Shown piece after piece: positions 6,164 to 12,711 of a DNA stretch of 13,329 nucleotides. Origin of the DNA: SVMC01 sp045601345 (GTDB taxonomy: Bacteria > Bacillota > Clostridia > Oscillospirales > Oscillospiraceae); NCBI GenBank assembly GCA_045601345.1, contig JAZRZL010000066.1, positions 1 to 13,329 on the forward strand, in the 5' to 3' direction. Within the stretch, counting starts at the first letter, position 1. The number at the start of each line of letters is the position of its first letter. Both the position numbers and the translations under genes were made by a program. The notes below the pieces were generated by a model that saw nothing but the letters and a program-made list of their open reading frames with translations, had not been told where the DNA came from and did no database searches.

Positions 6164-7513
6164 TTACTTCCAGATTTCAAAAGAACCAATACGGGTATAT
6201 TCGTGCGGTGTGGTAACTTCAATAATGTATTCGTAAGCCCAATGAGACGGATCTACATCAGTATACGGTATATAATTCCCACGTTCGATGGCAAACTTAT
6301 CTGCGCGGCGGTCAAGGAACATACAGTACATTTTACTAATCTCTGCACGGGTAACACCCTTATCAGGATTGAACTTATTATTGCCAGTGCCGGCAACCCA
6401 GCCATAAGCAGCGGCGGTCATAATTTCCTTATATGCGTAATGGCTAGCAGGTACATCGGAGAAATTAGCAGGGTAACTATTTGGAGCGACGGGGTTCACA
6501 AAACGGGTAAGCATGACAGTAATATCAGCACGAGAAATTACATCATCGGGCTTAAACAGCTTTTTTGTGCCTGTAGCATCTGTTTTGTCCAAGTCTTTGA
6601 GAATACCCAATGCTGCCAGAGTGTAAACTGCGTCCTCATACCAAGAGCCTACCTTTACATCAGAGTAGCGAGGCACGGTGTTCGGGTTAACAGATGCAAC
6701 GGCTTCGTCTCGGAGCATACGGTACAATGTAACAACGGCCTCTGCACGGGTAATGTTCTTTGCCGGCTTGAAGCTGCCATCGGTATAACCGTTAAAAATT
6801 TGCATATGTTTTCCTGTTTCAATCAGCCTATTAACGCCGGTTTCTTCGATAGGTGCAGGGAAGAACGAAAGATTCTTGTCGATGGGAGTTTTCAGCGTTC
6901 CTTTTGCAACCAATGCGCGTTGTGTGCTGAAACCGGGCAGAAGAATATTGTCGGTAGAGGTGAGATAAATGGTAGCGGTGGTGTTGATCTCAGAGAGGTT
7001 ACGAATGGTTTCCGAAGAAACAAAGCCGGGGTTGGACTGCATATACATAAGCTGACACAGAGCCGTCCGCACATCTCCGGCCTTTGCAGTAGCGAAGCTT
7101 TGCTGAATGGCTGGATTAAGCTGATAAGTAAGCACAAGGCTATTGTTTTGCAGTGCAGAGGAAACAGGAGTAAAGATATTCACCTTGTTAAACTGGCAGC
7201 TTTCAAAGGTAAAGCTAGGAGTATTCTCAGCGGTCAGCAGAGCGGTCAGTTCATCAGAGAGGGTGCAGGTGAAGCGGAGCATACTCAGAACATCCCATCT
7301 GTTTCTATAGAGCGAGACAAAGGCAGCCATATCTTCTTCCATGGACAGCTCTGCGTCATAGATAAATTCGTAGCCATTAGCGGTATGGATCTGGTCGATG
7401 TCCAGAGCAATTGTTGAAACAGGCAGCGTGACAGCGGATGCGCTGGGCATCAGGCAGACGAAGAGGCATACCGCTAGAAGCATAGCAAGAATTTTTCGGG
7501 TCAAGTTTTTCAT
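6164..7513 (-). CDS. Secreted S-layer homology (SLH) domain protein
   Basis: A 449-residue exported protein. Residues 1-27 are a classical signal peptide (basic start, hydrophobic LAMLLAVCLFVCLM, cleavage after SASA). Residues 28-225 form a domain I do not recognise. The C-terminal half has three SLH modules at about 228-267, 283-340 and 350-400, each with the ITRAE/ISRAD/VTRAE core, plus an incomplete fourth repeat (YTDVDPSHWAYEYI, 417-430) that lacks its second half. SLH modules hold proteins to pyruvylated secondary cell-wall polymers. The ATG has AGGAGG seven bases upstream. It lies 49 bases after a membrane-anchored protein gene on the same strand and is probably cotranscribed with it. 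The N-terminal domain may carry the specific function. Confidence 0.9.
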   Translation of the reverse strand: MKNLTRKILAMLLAVCLFVCLMPSASAVTLPVSTIALDIDQIHTANGYEFIYDAELSMEEDMAAFVSLYRNRWDVLSMLRFTCTLSDELTALLTAENTPSFTFESCQFNKVNIFTPVSSALQNNSLVLTYQLNPAIQQSFATAKAGDVRTALCQLMYMQSNPGFVSSETIRNLSEINTTATIYLTSTDNILLPGFSTQRALVAKGTLKTPIDKNLSFFPAPIEETGVNRLIETGKHMQIFNGYTDGSFKPAKNITRAEAVVTLYRMLRDEAVASVNPNTVPRYSDVKVGSWYEDAVYTLAALGILKDLDKTDATGTKKLFKPDDVISRADITVMLTRFVNPVAPNSYPANFSDVPASHYAYKEIMTAAAYGWVAGTGNNKFNPDKGVTRAEISKMYCMFLDRRADKFAIERGNYIPYTDVDPSHWAYEYIIEVTTPHEYTRIGSFEIWK

Positions 7514-7562
7514 AATAGTTCCTCCTTAAAAACGTAAAAATAAAACATTACAAAAACGTTGG

Positions 7563-8285
7563 CTACAAATATTGATTTAGATAATAGGCTTTTGTTGTTG
7601 CCTTGTCATCACAGTAGTAAAGCCACAGCTGATCAATGACAGCAGTATCCTCACCTAGGGCGGAAAGCTTCTCACGGTACGCATTCAGCAAGGCATCCAC
7701 CATATCATCCGTCTCGACTTCCAAGTCACTACACTGGAGCAGACCATCAAAAATGATCTCAGCCTTGCGCGAATCGGTTCGCTCATTCTCCGAAAGAGCT
7801 TCCCAAGTATTGATCGCATCAGCACGCAACGCACCCAGTCTGGCAATCAGATCAATGCGGATACTGTATAGCTTGCGAACACACTCGTCAATAAGCTGCG
7901 ATGATGTAAGCGGCTGCACGGATGGATTTGCCGGAGGTTCTACAGGCGGGGCGGCGGTTGTGTCGTTGGCTGGGTTATCGGTTGGTGCAGCCAGACCAAG
8001 TGACTGCTTAACCTCTTCCGCACTGGTCAAGCCATTCATCAGAGCTTCATTCTGCTCGGCGGTGGGAGGTGTGAAGGAGACTTGGTGATCCTCCAGAAAT
8101 TGCTGCTCGGCCTGCTGATGTGCTGCCCAATCGTCTTCAAGCTTTTCCGCAGTAGAGGTCATAGCAACGTAAACAGCGGCAACATTATCCTTCTGCCAGA
8201 GAAGGATTCCCACAATCACGGCTGCCAGCAGAAACACAAGCAGGAGGGGGATCAGCCATAAGAGAAGTTTTCTTTTCTTTTTCAT
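7563..8285 (-). CDS. Single-pass membrane-anchored extracellular protein, unknown function
   Basis: A 240-residue protein with a basic start (MKKKRK), one transmembrane segment at about 7-30 with no clear cleavage site, and an extracellular part. The latter has a helical stretch (45-95), a Pro/Thr/Ala-rich linker (100-125, TAAPPVEPPANPSVQP) and a second helical domain (126-240) rich in Asp/Glu. I do not recognise a family. I choose ATG 8283-8285 because AGAGG lies about 9 bases upstream; a TTG ten codons earlier would add a segment overlapping that site. It has its own promoter and precedes the SLH gene, so the two may act together at the cell surface, for example as an anchor or sensor; that is inference. 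Confidence 0.75.
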   Translation of the reverse strand: MKKKRKLLLWLIPLLLVFLLAAVIVGILLWQKDNVAAVYVAMTSTAEKLEDDWAAHQQAEQQFLEDHQVSFTPPTAEQNEALMNGLTSAEEVKQSLGLAAPTDNPANDTTAAPPVEPPANPSVQPLTSSQLIDECVRKLYSIRIDLIARLGALRADAINTWEALSENERTDSRKAEIIFDGLLQCSDLEVETDDMVDALLNAYREKLSALGEDTAVIDQLWLYYCDDKATTKAYYLNQYL

Positions 8286-8352
8286 ATCATTGTACCTCTT
8301 GCTGAGGTGTACCAAGGGGAGGACACAAAAAGGCAGCCTCCAATCTATGTCT

Positions 8353-8381
8353 ATCTTACCTTATCGGCAAGATAAAATCAA
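8353..8381 (-). promoter_or_regulatory. Sigma-A promoter of the membrane protein/SLH unit
   Basis: On the minus strand TTGATT (8376-8381) and TAAGAT (8353-8358) lie 17 bases apart. The leader would be about 60 bases. No terminator separates this promoter from the upstream VanZ gene, so read-through is also possible. Confidence 0.65.
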
Positions 8382-8430
8382 TACATTTTGTAAAAAATTT
8401 CTATTTTTTTTGGCAATATCAGCAAGGCTT

Positions 8431-8958
8431 TTATTTTGTGTTCTTTCTTCTGTACAAGAGTTTTCCCAGATACAACTGGCATCCACCGAGCGCCGTACCC
8501 AGCGTGTTGGTCAGGAGGTCATCAACCTCTGCATAGCCGAGGGAAAATATCAGCTGGACAAGCTCAATGAGCAAGCTCAATGCAAAGCCCAGCAGAATTG
8601 CCCAGCGGATGCGTCTGTCTACAGTCCAGCCTGTTGGCAATGCGCTTGTTAAACCGATGCCGAGAGGAATAAAAAGCAGAAGGTTCATCAGCAGTGTGCG
8701 AAAGTACTCCGGGTTGTTATATGTGCCCAGAAGCAGCGGCTGAAGCGGCAAAAAGCGCAGCTCCCTGATACCGACCGAACGACCCAAAATCGTTGCAGCA
8801 AGAATTACCACTACCCAGATAAGAACAAATCCGGTGCTCATCCAATGCCAAAGTCTGGTTTTTTCTGCCAGCAAGTGGATTAGAGTCCAGAGGAGGAATA
8901 GAACGAATAGCGTGGCAACTGCTACAGGGATGGGCAGCGCGTAAAAAAATTGAAACAT
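8431..8958 (-). CDS. VanZ-like membrane protein
   Basis: A 175-residue protein with about five hydrophobic segments (8-30, 41-58, 87-104, 117-140 and 147-160). Segments RFLPLQPLLLG, LLMNLLLFIPLGIGL, IELVQLIFSLGYAEVDDLLT and NTLGTALG match the VanZ-like family (N.llFiPlG, lIE..Ql.....a.dvdDl..NtlG). VanZ gives low-level teicoplanin resistance in Tn1546, but most chromosomal VanZ-like proteins, often in cell-envelope clusters, have no known role. Resistance should not be assumed. GGAAG lies just before the ATG. It starts 12 bases after the rhomboid-like gene stop, so the two form one transcript. Confidence 0.88.
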   Translation of the reverse strand: MFQFFYALPIPVAVATLFVLFLLWTLIHLLAEKTRLWHWMSTGFVLIWVVVILAATILGRSVGIRELRFLPLQPLLLGTYNNPEYFRTLLMNLLLFIPLGIGLTSALPTGWTVDRRIRWAILLGFALSLLIELVQLIFSLGYAEVDDLLTNTLGTALGGCQLYLGKLLYRRKNTK

Positions 8959-8970
8959 CGCACTTCCTTC

Positions 8971-9876
8971 TTATTGTTTTGGCTCAAGGTCGGTAATATG
9001 AACATGATTGTTAATGTGGTCAAGGCAGTAGCAGTGATAGCCGGAGCAGCGGGAGCAGTAGCGGAATTCCAGCGCGGGATACTGGGTATCGGTGCGGCCA
9101 CAGACGGTACATTTATGGCGATAGGGCTTCTCGCCGGTAGCGCTTTTGTAGTTGGCAGCCCAGTTGGGATTGGGGGCAGCAGCCTTTTTGGGTTTGGACT
9201 TTTTGTACCGCATGGAATCTGGCAGTACGTTTCGCACATCCGAACCGAAAAACAGAAAATAATTGCCCAGCGCAATGAGGGGGAACAGCCAGCTGAGATA
9301 GATTATGCCGCAGGCAAGCCCCTGGATCATCCGTGCAAGCCCTTGCAGCAGGGACAGCAGTGTGAAGCCAAAATAAGCCCAGGCAAAATACTTTGCCTTT
9401 ACAGGAATAATAAAGAACAGCAAAAACCGCATTTCCGGCAGGAGAGTGGCCACCGCCAAGAACAAGGTCAAATCGAGATAATAAATGCTGGCATTCTCAC
9501 CCAGAAGGAGGGCACCAATGTCCATCAGAAGAACGCCGGTAAAATAATAAAGATTAAAGCGGAGCGTACCCCAGCTACCCTCAAGCATCTTGCCAATCTG
9601 CCAGTAGCAATAAAGCGCGATAAAGGAGAGAATGGAGCCAAAGCTTGATACATCATTGAGATAGGTAAATACATAGGTGACCAGCCGCCATACCTGTCCA
9701 TGCAAAATGGCATCGCGGTTAAAATACAGATAGCTGTATACCAGTTGTGAATTGTCAATGAGGGTGAAGAAATAAACGATCAAATTGCCAATGGCAATGT
9801 AGAGCATCAGATTGCGAATGCCCTTGTCCTGATTGTTAAAGCAAAACCGCTCAAAATCTCGACGCAGTTTTTTCAA
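8971..9876 (-). CDS. Rhomboid-fold membrane protein with C-terminal zinc ribbon; catalytic dyad apparently missing
   Basis: From TTG 9874-9876 (AGGAAG nine bases upstream) this gives 301 residues. Six or so hydrophobic segments lie between about 22 and 212, and HGQVWRLVTYVF (59-70) matches the rhomboid L1-loop motif (G..WRl.T..F). In active rhomboids a GxSG serine follows; here that zone reads NASIYYLDLTLFLAVATLLP (128-147) without GxSG. No histidine occurs in the later transmembrane segments, so it is probably a pseudoprotease. The cytoplasmic tail (251-293) has CTVC, CSRC, CYC and nearby histidines, a likely zinc-binding ribbon. A longer frame exists upstream, but its extra residues overlap the promoter and look non-coding. 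It is cotranscribed with the VanZ-like gene. Function unknown. Confidence 0.75.
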   Translation of the reverse strand: MKKLRRDFERFCFNNQDKGIRNLMLYIAIGNLIVYFFTLIDNSQLVYSYLYFNRDAILHGQVWRLVTYVFTYLNDVSSFGSILSFIALYCYWQIGKMLEGSWGTLRFNLYYFTGVLLMDIGALLLGENASIYYLDLTLFLAVATLLPEMRFLLFFIIPVKAKYFAWAYFGFTLLSLLQGLARMIQGLACGIIYLSWLFPLIALGNYFLFFGSDVRNVLPDSMRYKKSKPKKAAAPNPNWAANYKSATGEKPYRHKCTVCGRTDTQYPALEFRYCSRCSGYHCYCLDHINNHVHITDLEPKQ

Positions 9877-9907
9877 TGGGAGACACTTCCTTTTGTTTGA
9901 TGAATAT

Positions 9908-9937
9908 ATCATAGCGAAAAATCGGAAGAAAGTCCAT
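9908..9937 (-). promoter_or_regulatory. Likely promoter of the rhomboid-like/VanZ operon
   Basis: On the minus strand TATGAT (9908-9913) lies 18 bases after ATGGAC (9932-9937). The -10 is good and the -35 is weak. The transcript would start about 25 bases before the TTG start, which supports that start choice. Confidence 0.45.
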
Positions 9938-10035
9938 AAACATTCTGTGAAATTTTTTACATATCTTCTAATCAGAGGATTCTTAGAATTATTTTTTATA
10001 TCTGCAACAAAAATACGCTTCATTTTTTGTAGAAA

Positions 10036-10046
10036 TATGTTATAAT
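10036..10046 (+). promoter_or_regulatory. Extended -10 promoter of the PPIase-YegP-PRT-HD gene row
   Basis: A consensus TATAAT at 10041-10046 is preceded by TG one base upstream (TGTTATAAT), an extended -10 element. No good -35 is visible, as is common for this promoter type. It is divergent from the rhomboid promoter and would leave a leader of about 87 bases. Confidence 0.65.
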
Positions 10047-10080
10047 AAGAAAAAGTTAGTGCTATCCACACTGACGTTTG

Positions 10081-10099
10081 CCTTCGGCCCACCCGAAGG
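10081..10099 (+). promoter_or_regulatory. Hairpin in the leader of the PPIase mRNA
   Basis: CCTTCGG (10081-10087) and CCGAAGG (10093-10099) form a perfect 7-bp stem with a CCCAC loop, 40 bases before the start codon. No U tract follows, so it is not a terminator. It could stabilise the mRNA or bind a regulator; this is speculation from structure alone. Confidence 0.4.
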
Positions 10100-10139
10100 T
10101 GCAAGTTAACCATCTATTGATGAGAAAGGACATCATCCT

Positions 10140-10892
10140 ATGGCAAAGAAAACAATTTATAGTAGCAAAAAGAAAGCGCCGAAGAAACTTACCTCCGGGC
10201 AAATCACCCTCCTGTGTATTCTGACCGCTCTGGTTATCATCGCCTGTGTGTTCATCGCGGTAAAGGCAAAGCCGCCGGTAGGGACAGAACTTACCGATTT
10301 GGACACCACCACTGCGGAAAATGAAGCAGAACCCACCGAAGACACACAAACCGAACCCGAGCCGGAGGAAGAACATACCTCTTTCGCTTCTGATAAAACC
10401 TATTATGCCGATATCGCAGTGCAGGATTACGGCACCATTACCGTTGCACTGGATGCGTCACAGGCTCCCACTACGGTACAAAACTTTGTTGAGCTATCCC
10501 AAAAGGGCTTCTATGACGGTCTCACCTTCCATCGCATTATGGACGGCTTTATGATGCAGGGCGGTGATCCGACCGGCACCGGCAACGGTGATGCCGGCTA
10601 TACCATTGAGGGCGAATTCTCTGCCAACGGCTATGAGAACAATATCTCTCACACCCGCGGCACCATCTCCATGGCTCGTGCCAACGACTATGACAGTGCC
10701 AGCTGCCAGTTCTTTATCGTGCAGTCTGACAGCACCTTCCTTGATGGCAATTATGCCGGCTTTGGTCACGTTACCGAAGGCATGGACATTGTGGATGCCA
10801 TCTGTTCCGAGGCTGAGCCGACCGATGATAACGGTACGATCCCCGCTTCTCAGCAGCCCATCATCGAATCTGTTACCATTCGTGAAGCGTAA
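10140..10892 (+). CDS. Membrane-anchored cyclophilin-type peptidyl-prolyl cis-trans isomerase
   Basis: A 250-residue protein that speeds proline isomerisation during protein folding, predicted to act outside the membrane. Residues 1-20 are basic, 21-43 a single transmembrane anchor, and 50-80 a Glu/Thr/Pro-rich linker. The cyclophilin domain spans about 88-250. Key pieces are FHRIMDGFMMQGGDP (130-144) with the catalytic Arg132 and Gln140, GTISMAR (174-180), SCQFFIV (188-194) and YAGFGHV (205-211) with His210, all as in active enzymes. GAAAGGA lies nine bases before the ATG. It is the first gene of a plus-strand row with a YegP protein, a phosphoribosyltransferase and an HD protein. It may be a general exported foldase for the envelope proteins encoded on the other strand. 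Confidence 0.93.
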   Translation: MAKKTIYSSKKKAPKKLTSGQITLLCILTALVIIACVFIAVKAKPPVGTELTDLDTTTAENEAEPTEDTQTEPEPEEEHTSFASDKTYYADIAVQDYGTITVALDASQAPTTVQNFVELSQKGFYDGLTFHRIMDGFMMQGGDPTGTGNGDAGYTIEGEFSANGYENNISHTRGTISMARANDYDSASCQFFIVQSDSTFLDGNYAGFGHVTEGMDIVDAICSEAEPTDDNGTIPASQQPIIESVTIREA

Positions 10893-10943
10893 TTCATCAT
10901 CGGCAGCTTGCCGCATGAAATATAAAAATAGGTGGTAAAAATT

Positions 10944-11312
10944 ATGGGAAAATTCGTCATTAAGCAAGCCAAGACCGGCCTTATGTTTAATCTGAAGGCA
11001 AATAACGGTGAAGTTATCGCAACCTCTGAAATCTACAACAGCGAGGCTGCCTGCAAAAATGGCATTGACTCGGTCAAGCGCAATGCCCCTGTTGCCCCCA
11101 TTGAAGACCAAACAGCCGCGGGCTATGAAATCTGCAAAAATCCTAAGTTTGAGGTCTATCAGGATAAGGCTGGAGAATTCCGCTTCCGCCTGAAGGCTAC
11201 CAATGGCCAGATCATTGCGATCAGTGAGGGCTACAAGAGCAAGGCGGGCTGTCTCAATGGCATTGACTCCATCAAGCGTAATGCCCCCGATGCCCTCGTC
11301 AAAGTGCTATAA
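10944..11312 (+). CDS. YegP/DUF1508 two-repeat protein
   Basis: A 122-residue protein made of two YegP (DUF1508) repeats. GKFVIKQAKTGLMFNLKANN (2-21) runs on to GIDSVKRNAP (40-49), and PKFEVYQDKAGEFRFRLKAT (67-86) runs on to GIDSIKRNAP (105-114). Each repeat contains F.(l/f).LKA.NG..IA.Se.Y.sk..C.nGI.S(v/i)k.NAp, the full family pattern. YegP proteins are small, cytoplasmic and of unknown biochemical function, sometimes linked to stress. I take ATG 10944 as the start because AGGTGG lies eight bases upstream; a GTG four codons earlier is inside that site. It lies 51 bases after the PPIase gene, and a small CGGCA/TGCCG hairpin (10901-10913) sits in that gap. Confidence 0.9.
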   Translation: MGKFVIKQAKTGLMFNLKANNGEVIATSEIYNSEAACKNGIDSVKRNAPVAPIEDQTAAGYEICKNPKFEVYQDKAGEFRFRLKATNGQIIAISEGYKSKAGCLNGIDSIKRNAPDALVKVL

Positions 11313-11386
11313 TCCCGCCGCTACAATCCGCACATTGGAATGATGCGATACGGCTTTTGCAGAATTGTGAAAAGGAGAGACTCTTT

Positions 11387-11941
11387 GTGTATTATTCTAT
11401 GACTATAGCTGGATTGGAGCGCAAGCTTCCCATTTGCCCGGTGAATGATTCTCTTTCCATTGGTGCTTTTGTTATTTTCGGTGATCCCGAGCTGACCGTT
11501 GCTGCTGCCGCAGAGCTTTTGAAAAAGGCACCGGATTACGATTATCTGATCACTGCTGAGGCGAAAGGCATTCCTCTGATCCATGAAATGGCACGGCAGG
11601 CTGGGAATCAGCGCTATTTCCTTGCCCGTAAAGGACCCAAGCTCTATATGACCGGCGTATTTGAGTCCACTGTGCAGTCTATCACTACGGCAAAGGAGCA
11701 GCATTTATATCTGGATGCGGCGGATGCCGAGCGGATGAAGGGTAAAAAGATTCTGATTGTAGATGATGTGATCTCCACCGGCGAATCCCTCAAGGCACTT
11801 GAGGCGCTGGTTGAAAAGGCAGGCGGCGAAATCTGCGGACGCATGGCCATTCTGGCAGAGGGCGATTCCATTGACCGTGAAGATATTATCTATCTTGAAC
11901 CGCTGCCCCTGTTTAAGCCCAACGGCGAGATTCTCGAATAA
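11387..11941 (+). CDS. Type I phosphoribosyltransferase (adenine/xanthine PRT-like)
   Basis: A 184-residue type I phosphoribosyltransferase. ILIVDDVISTGES (122-134) is the complete PRPP-binding loop, and DYLITAEAKGIPLIHEMAR (52-70) plus ARKGPKLYMTG (80-90) resemble adenine and xanthine PRTs, which make a nucleotide from a free base and PRPP in purine salvage. The substrate cannot be read off with confidence, and a regulatory role as in PurR-type proteins is possible. I choose GTG 11387-11389 because AGGAG lies nine bases upstream; the ATG four codons later is too far from it. It lies 74 bases after the YegP gene and 17 bases before the HD gene, with which it is surely cotranscribed. Confidence 0.85.
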   Translation: MYYSMTIAGLERKLPICPVNDSLSIGAFVIFGDPELTVAAAAELLKKAPDYDYLITAEAKGIPLIHEMARQAGNQRYFLARKGPKLYMTGVFESTVQSITTAKEQHLYLDAADAERMKGKKILIVDDVISTGESLKALEALVEKAGGEICGRMAILAEGDSIDREDIIYLEPLPLFKPNGEILE

Positions 11942-11958
11942 GATAAGGAGGAACAATC

Positions 11959-12504
11959 ATGACCAGACAAGAAGCATGGGAACTCCTGACGAAGTATAAT
12001 CAGGATTCCTTCCACCTGAAGCACGCCGAGACGGTGGAGGGGGTCATGGGCTATTTTGCCCGGGAGCTGGGCTATGGCGAAGAAGCCGACTTCTGGACAA
12101 ATGTGGGACTTCTTCACGATATTGACTTTGAGCAGTGGCCGGAGGAGCATTGCGTTCGGTGTGTCGAGCTTCTGCGTGATGGCGGCGCGGACGAGCGTAC
12201 CATCCATGCTGTATGCAGCCATGGCTATGGCATTTGCTCTGAGGTTGCCCCGGAGCATGAGATGGAAAAGGTACTCTTTGCCACCGACGAGCTGACCGGC
12301 CTTATTGGTGCTGCCGCCCTGATGCGTCCGAGCAAGAGCGTGCAGGACATGGAGCTGAAGAGCCTGAAAAAGAAATTCAAGGATAAAAAATTCGCCGCAG
12401 GTTGCAGCCGCGATGTGATCCAGCGCGGCGCAGACCAGTTGGGCTGGCCACTTGATACGCTTTTGGAGCGCACCCTGAAAGCAATGCAGAGCTTTTGCGA
12501 ATAA
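11959..12504 (+). CDS. HD-domain phosphohydrolase family protein
   Basis: A 181-residue protein with the metal-binding HD signature. His22 in LKHAETVEG, the His53-Asp54 pair in GLLHDIDFEQWPEEH and Asp110 in FATDELTGLI fit the H...HD...D pattern, and His88 in CSHGYG is a possible fifth ligand. HD proteins of this size hydrolyse phosphate esters or nucleotides; the substrate is not evident. AAGGAGG lies seven bases before the ATG. Being 17 bases behind a phosphoribosyltransferase suggests a nucleotide-related role, but that is only context. A Lys-rich helix (134-144) and the C-terminal helix complete an ordinary family length. Confidence 0.88.
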   Translation: MTRQEAWELLTKYNQDSFHLKHAETVEGVMGYFARELGYGEEADFWTNVGLLHDIDFEQWPEEHCVRCVELLRDGGADERTIHAVCSHGYGICSEVAPEHEMEKVLFATDELTGLIGAAALMRPSKSVQDMELKSLKKKFKDKKFAAGCSRDVIQRGADQLGWPLDTLLERTLKAMQSFCE

Positions 12505-12510
12505 TAATTT

Positions 12511-12546
12511 CGACGGCGCAGGCAAAATCCTGCGCCGTCGTTTTAT
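12511..12546 (+). terminator. Strong rho-independent terminator after the HD gene
   Basis: CGACGGCGCAGG (12511-12522) and CCTGCGCCGTCG (12529-12540) form a perfect GC-rich 12-bp stem with a six-base loop, followed by TTTTAT. It starts six bases after the HD stop codon. The minus-strand side lacks a T run, so it works mainly for the plus-strand genes. Confidence 0.93.
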
Positions 12547-12582
12547 AGAAAGAGCAATGTCGTTAATTTGAGAATTCTATTT

Positions 12583-12711
12583 TTAAGCAGATGACATTGC
12601 CTCCCCGGTGGTGCTGTCGGCGAAGCCGATCATATTTTGGTAATCTGCATTATGAACTTTGAGCTTTCCAAGGAAAGAAAACTTAGGTGGTTTATCAGAG
12701 ATGGAAGTTTT
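12583..12711 (-). other. Open frame without start codon downstream of the TPR gene, possible gene remnant
   Basis: The minus strand, in a different frame from the TPR gene, encodes 42 residues after a TAG: KTSISDKPPKFSFLGK, then LKVHNADYQNMIGFADSTTG, then EAMSSA and TAA. The composition and the GFADSTTGEA segment look protein-like, and its first residues overlap the end of the TPR gene. No ATG, GTG or TTG start with a ribosome binding site is present near its beginning. It may be the tail of a decayed gene or chance. The remainder of 12547-12694 contains only an 8-bp inverted repeat, GCAATGTC/GACATTGC (12554 and 12593). Confidence 0.25.

Noticed and set aside
6203..7417. A 404-codon plus-strand open frame opposite the SLH gene
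   Set aside because: It lies entirely antisense to a well-supported secreted SLH protein, is rich in Cys, His and Arg in a pattern typical of mirror frames, and has no ribosome binding site or family motif.
8431..8958. VanZ-like gene as a glycopeptide resistance determinant
   Set aside because: No vanRSHAX-type genes are nearby, and most chromosomal VanZ-like proteins are not linked to resistance.
8950..9648. A 232-codon plus-strand open frame opposite the rhomboid-like gene
   Set aside because: The rhomboid-like minus-strand gene has membrane segments, a zinc ribbon and a ribosome binding site; the plus frame is low-complexity Gly/Ala and charged sequence without motifs.
9877..10113. Upstream extension of the rhomboid-like gene to base 10113
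   Set aside because: The additional residues cover both divergent promoters and an AT-rich intergenic region, while TTG 9876 has a proper ribosome binding site.
12554..12600. Inverted repeat GCAATGTC/GACATTGC as an attachment or IS end
   Set aside because: Only 8 bp with a 31-base gap and no transposase, integrase or flanking duplication; could be chance.
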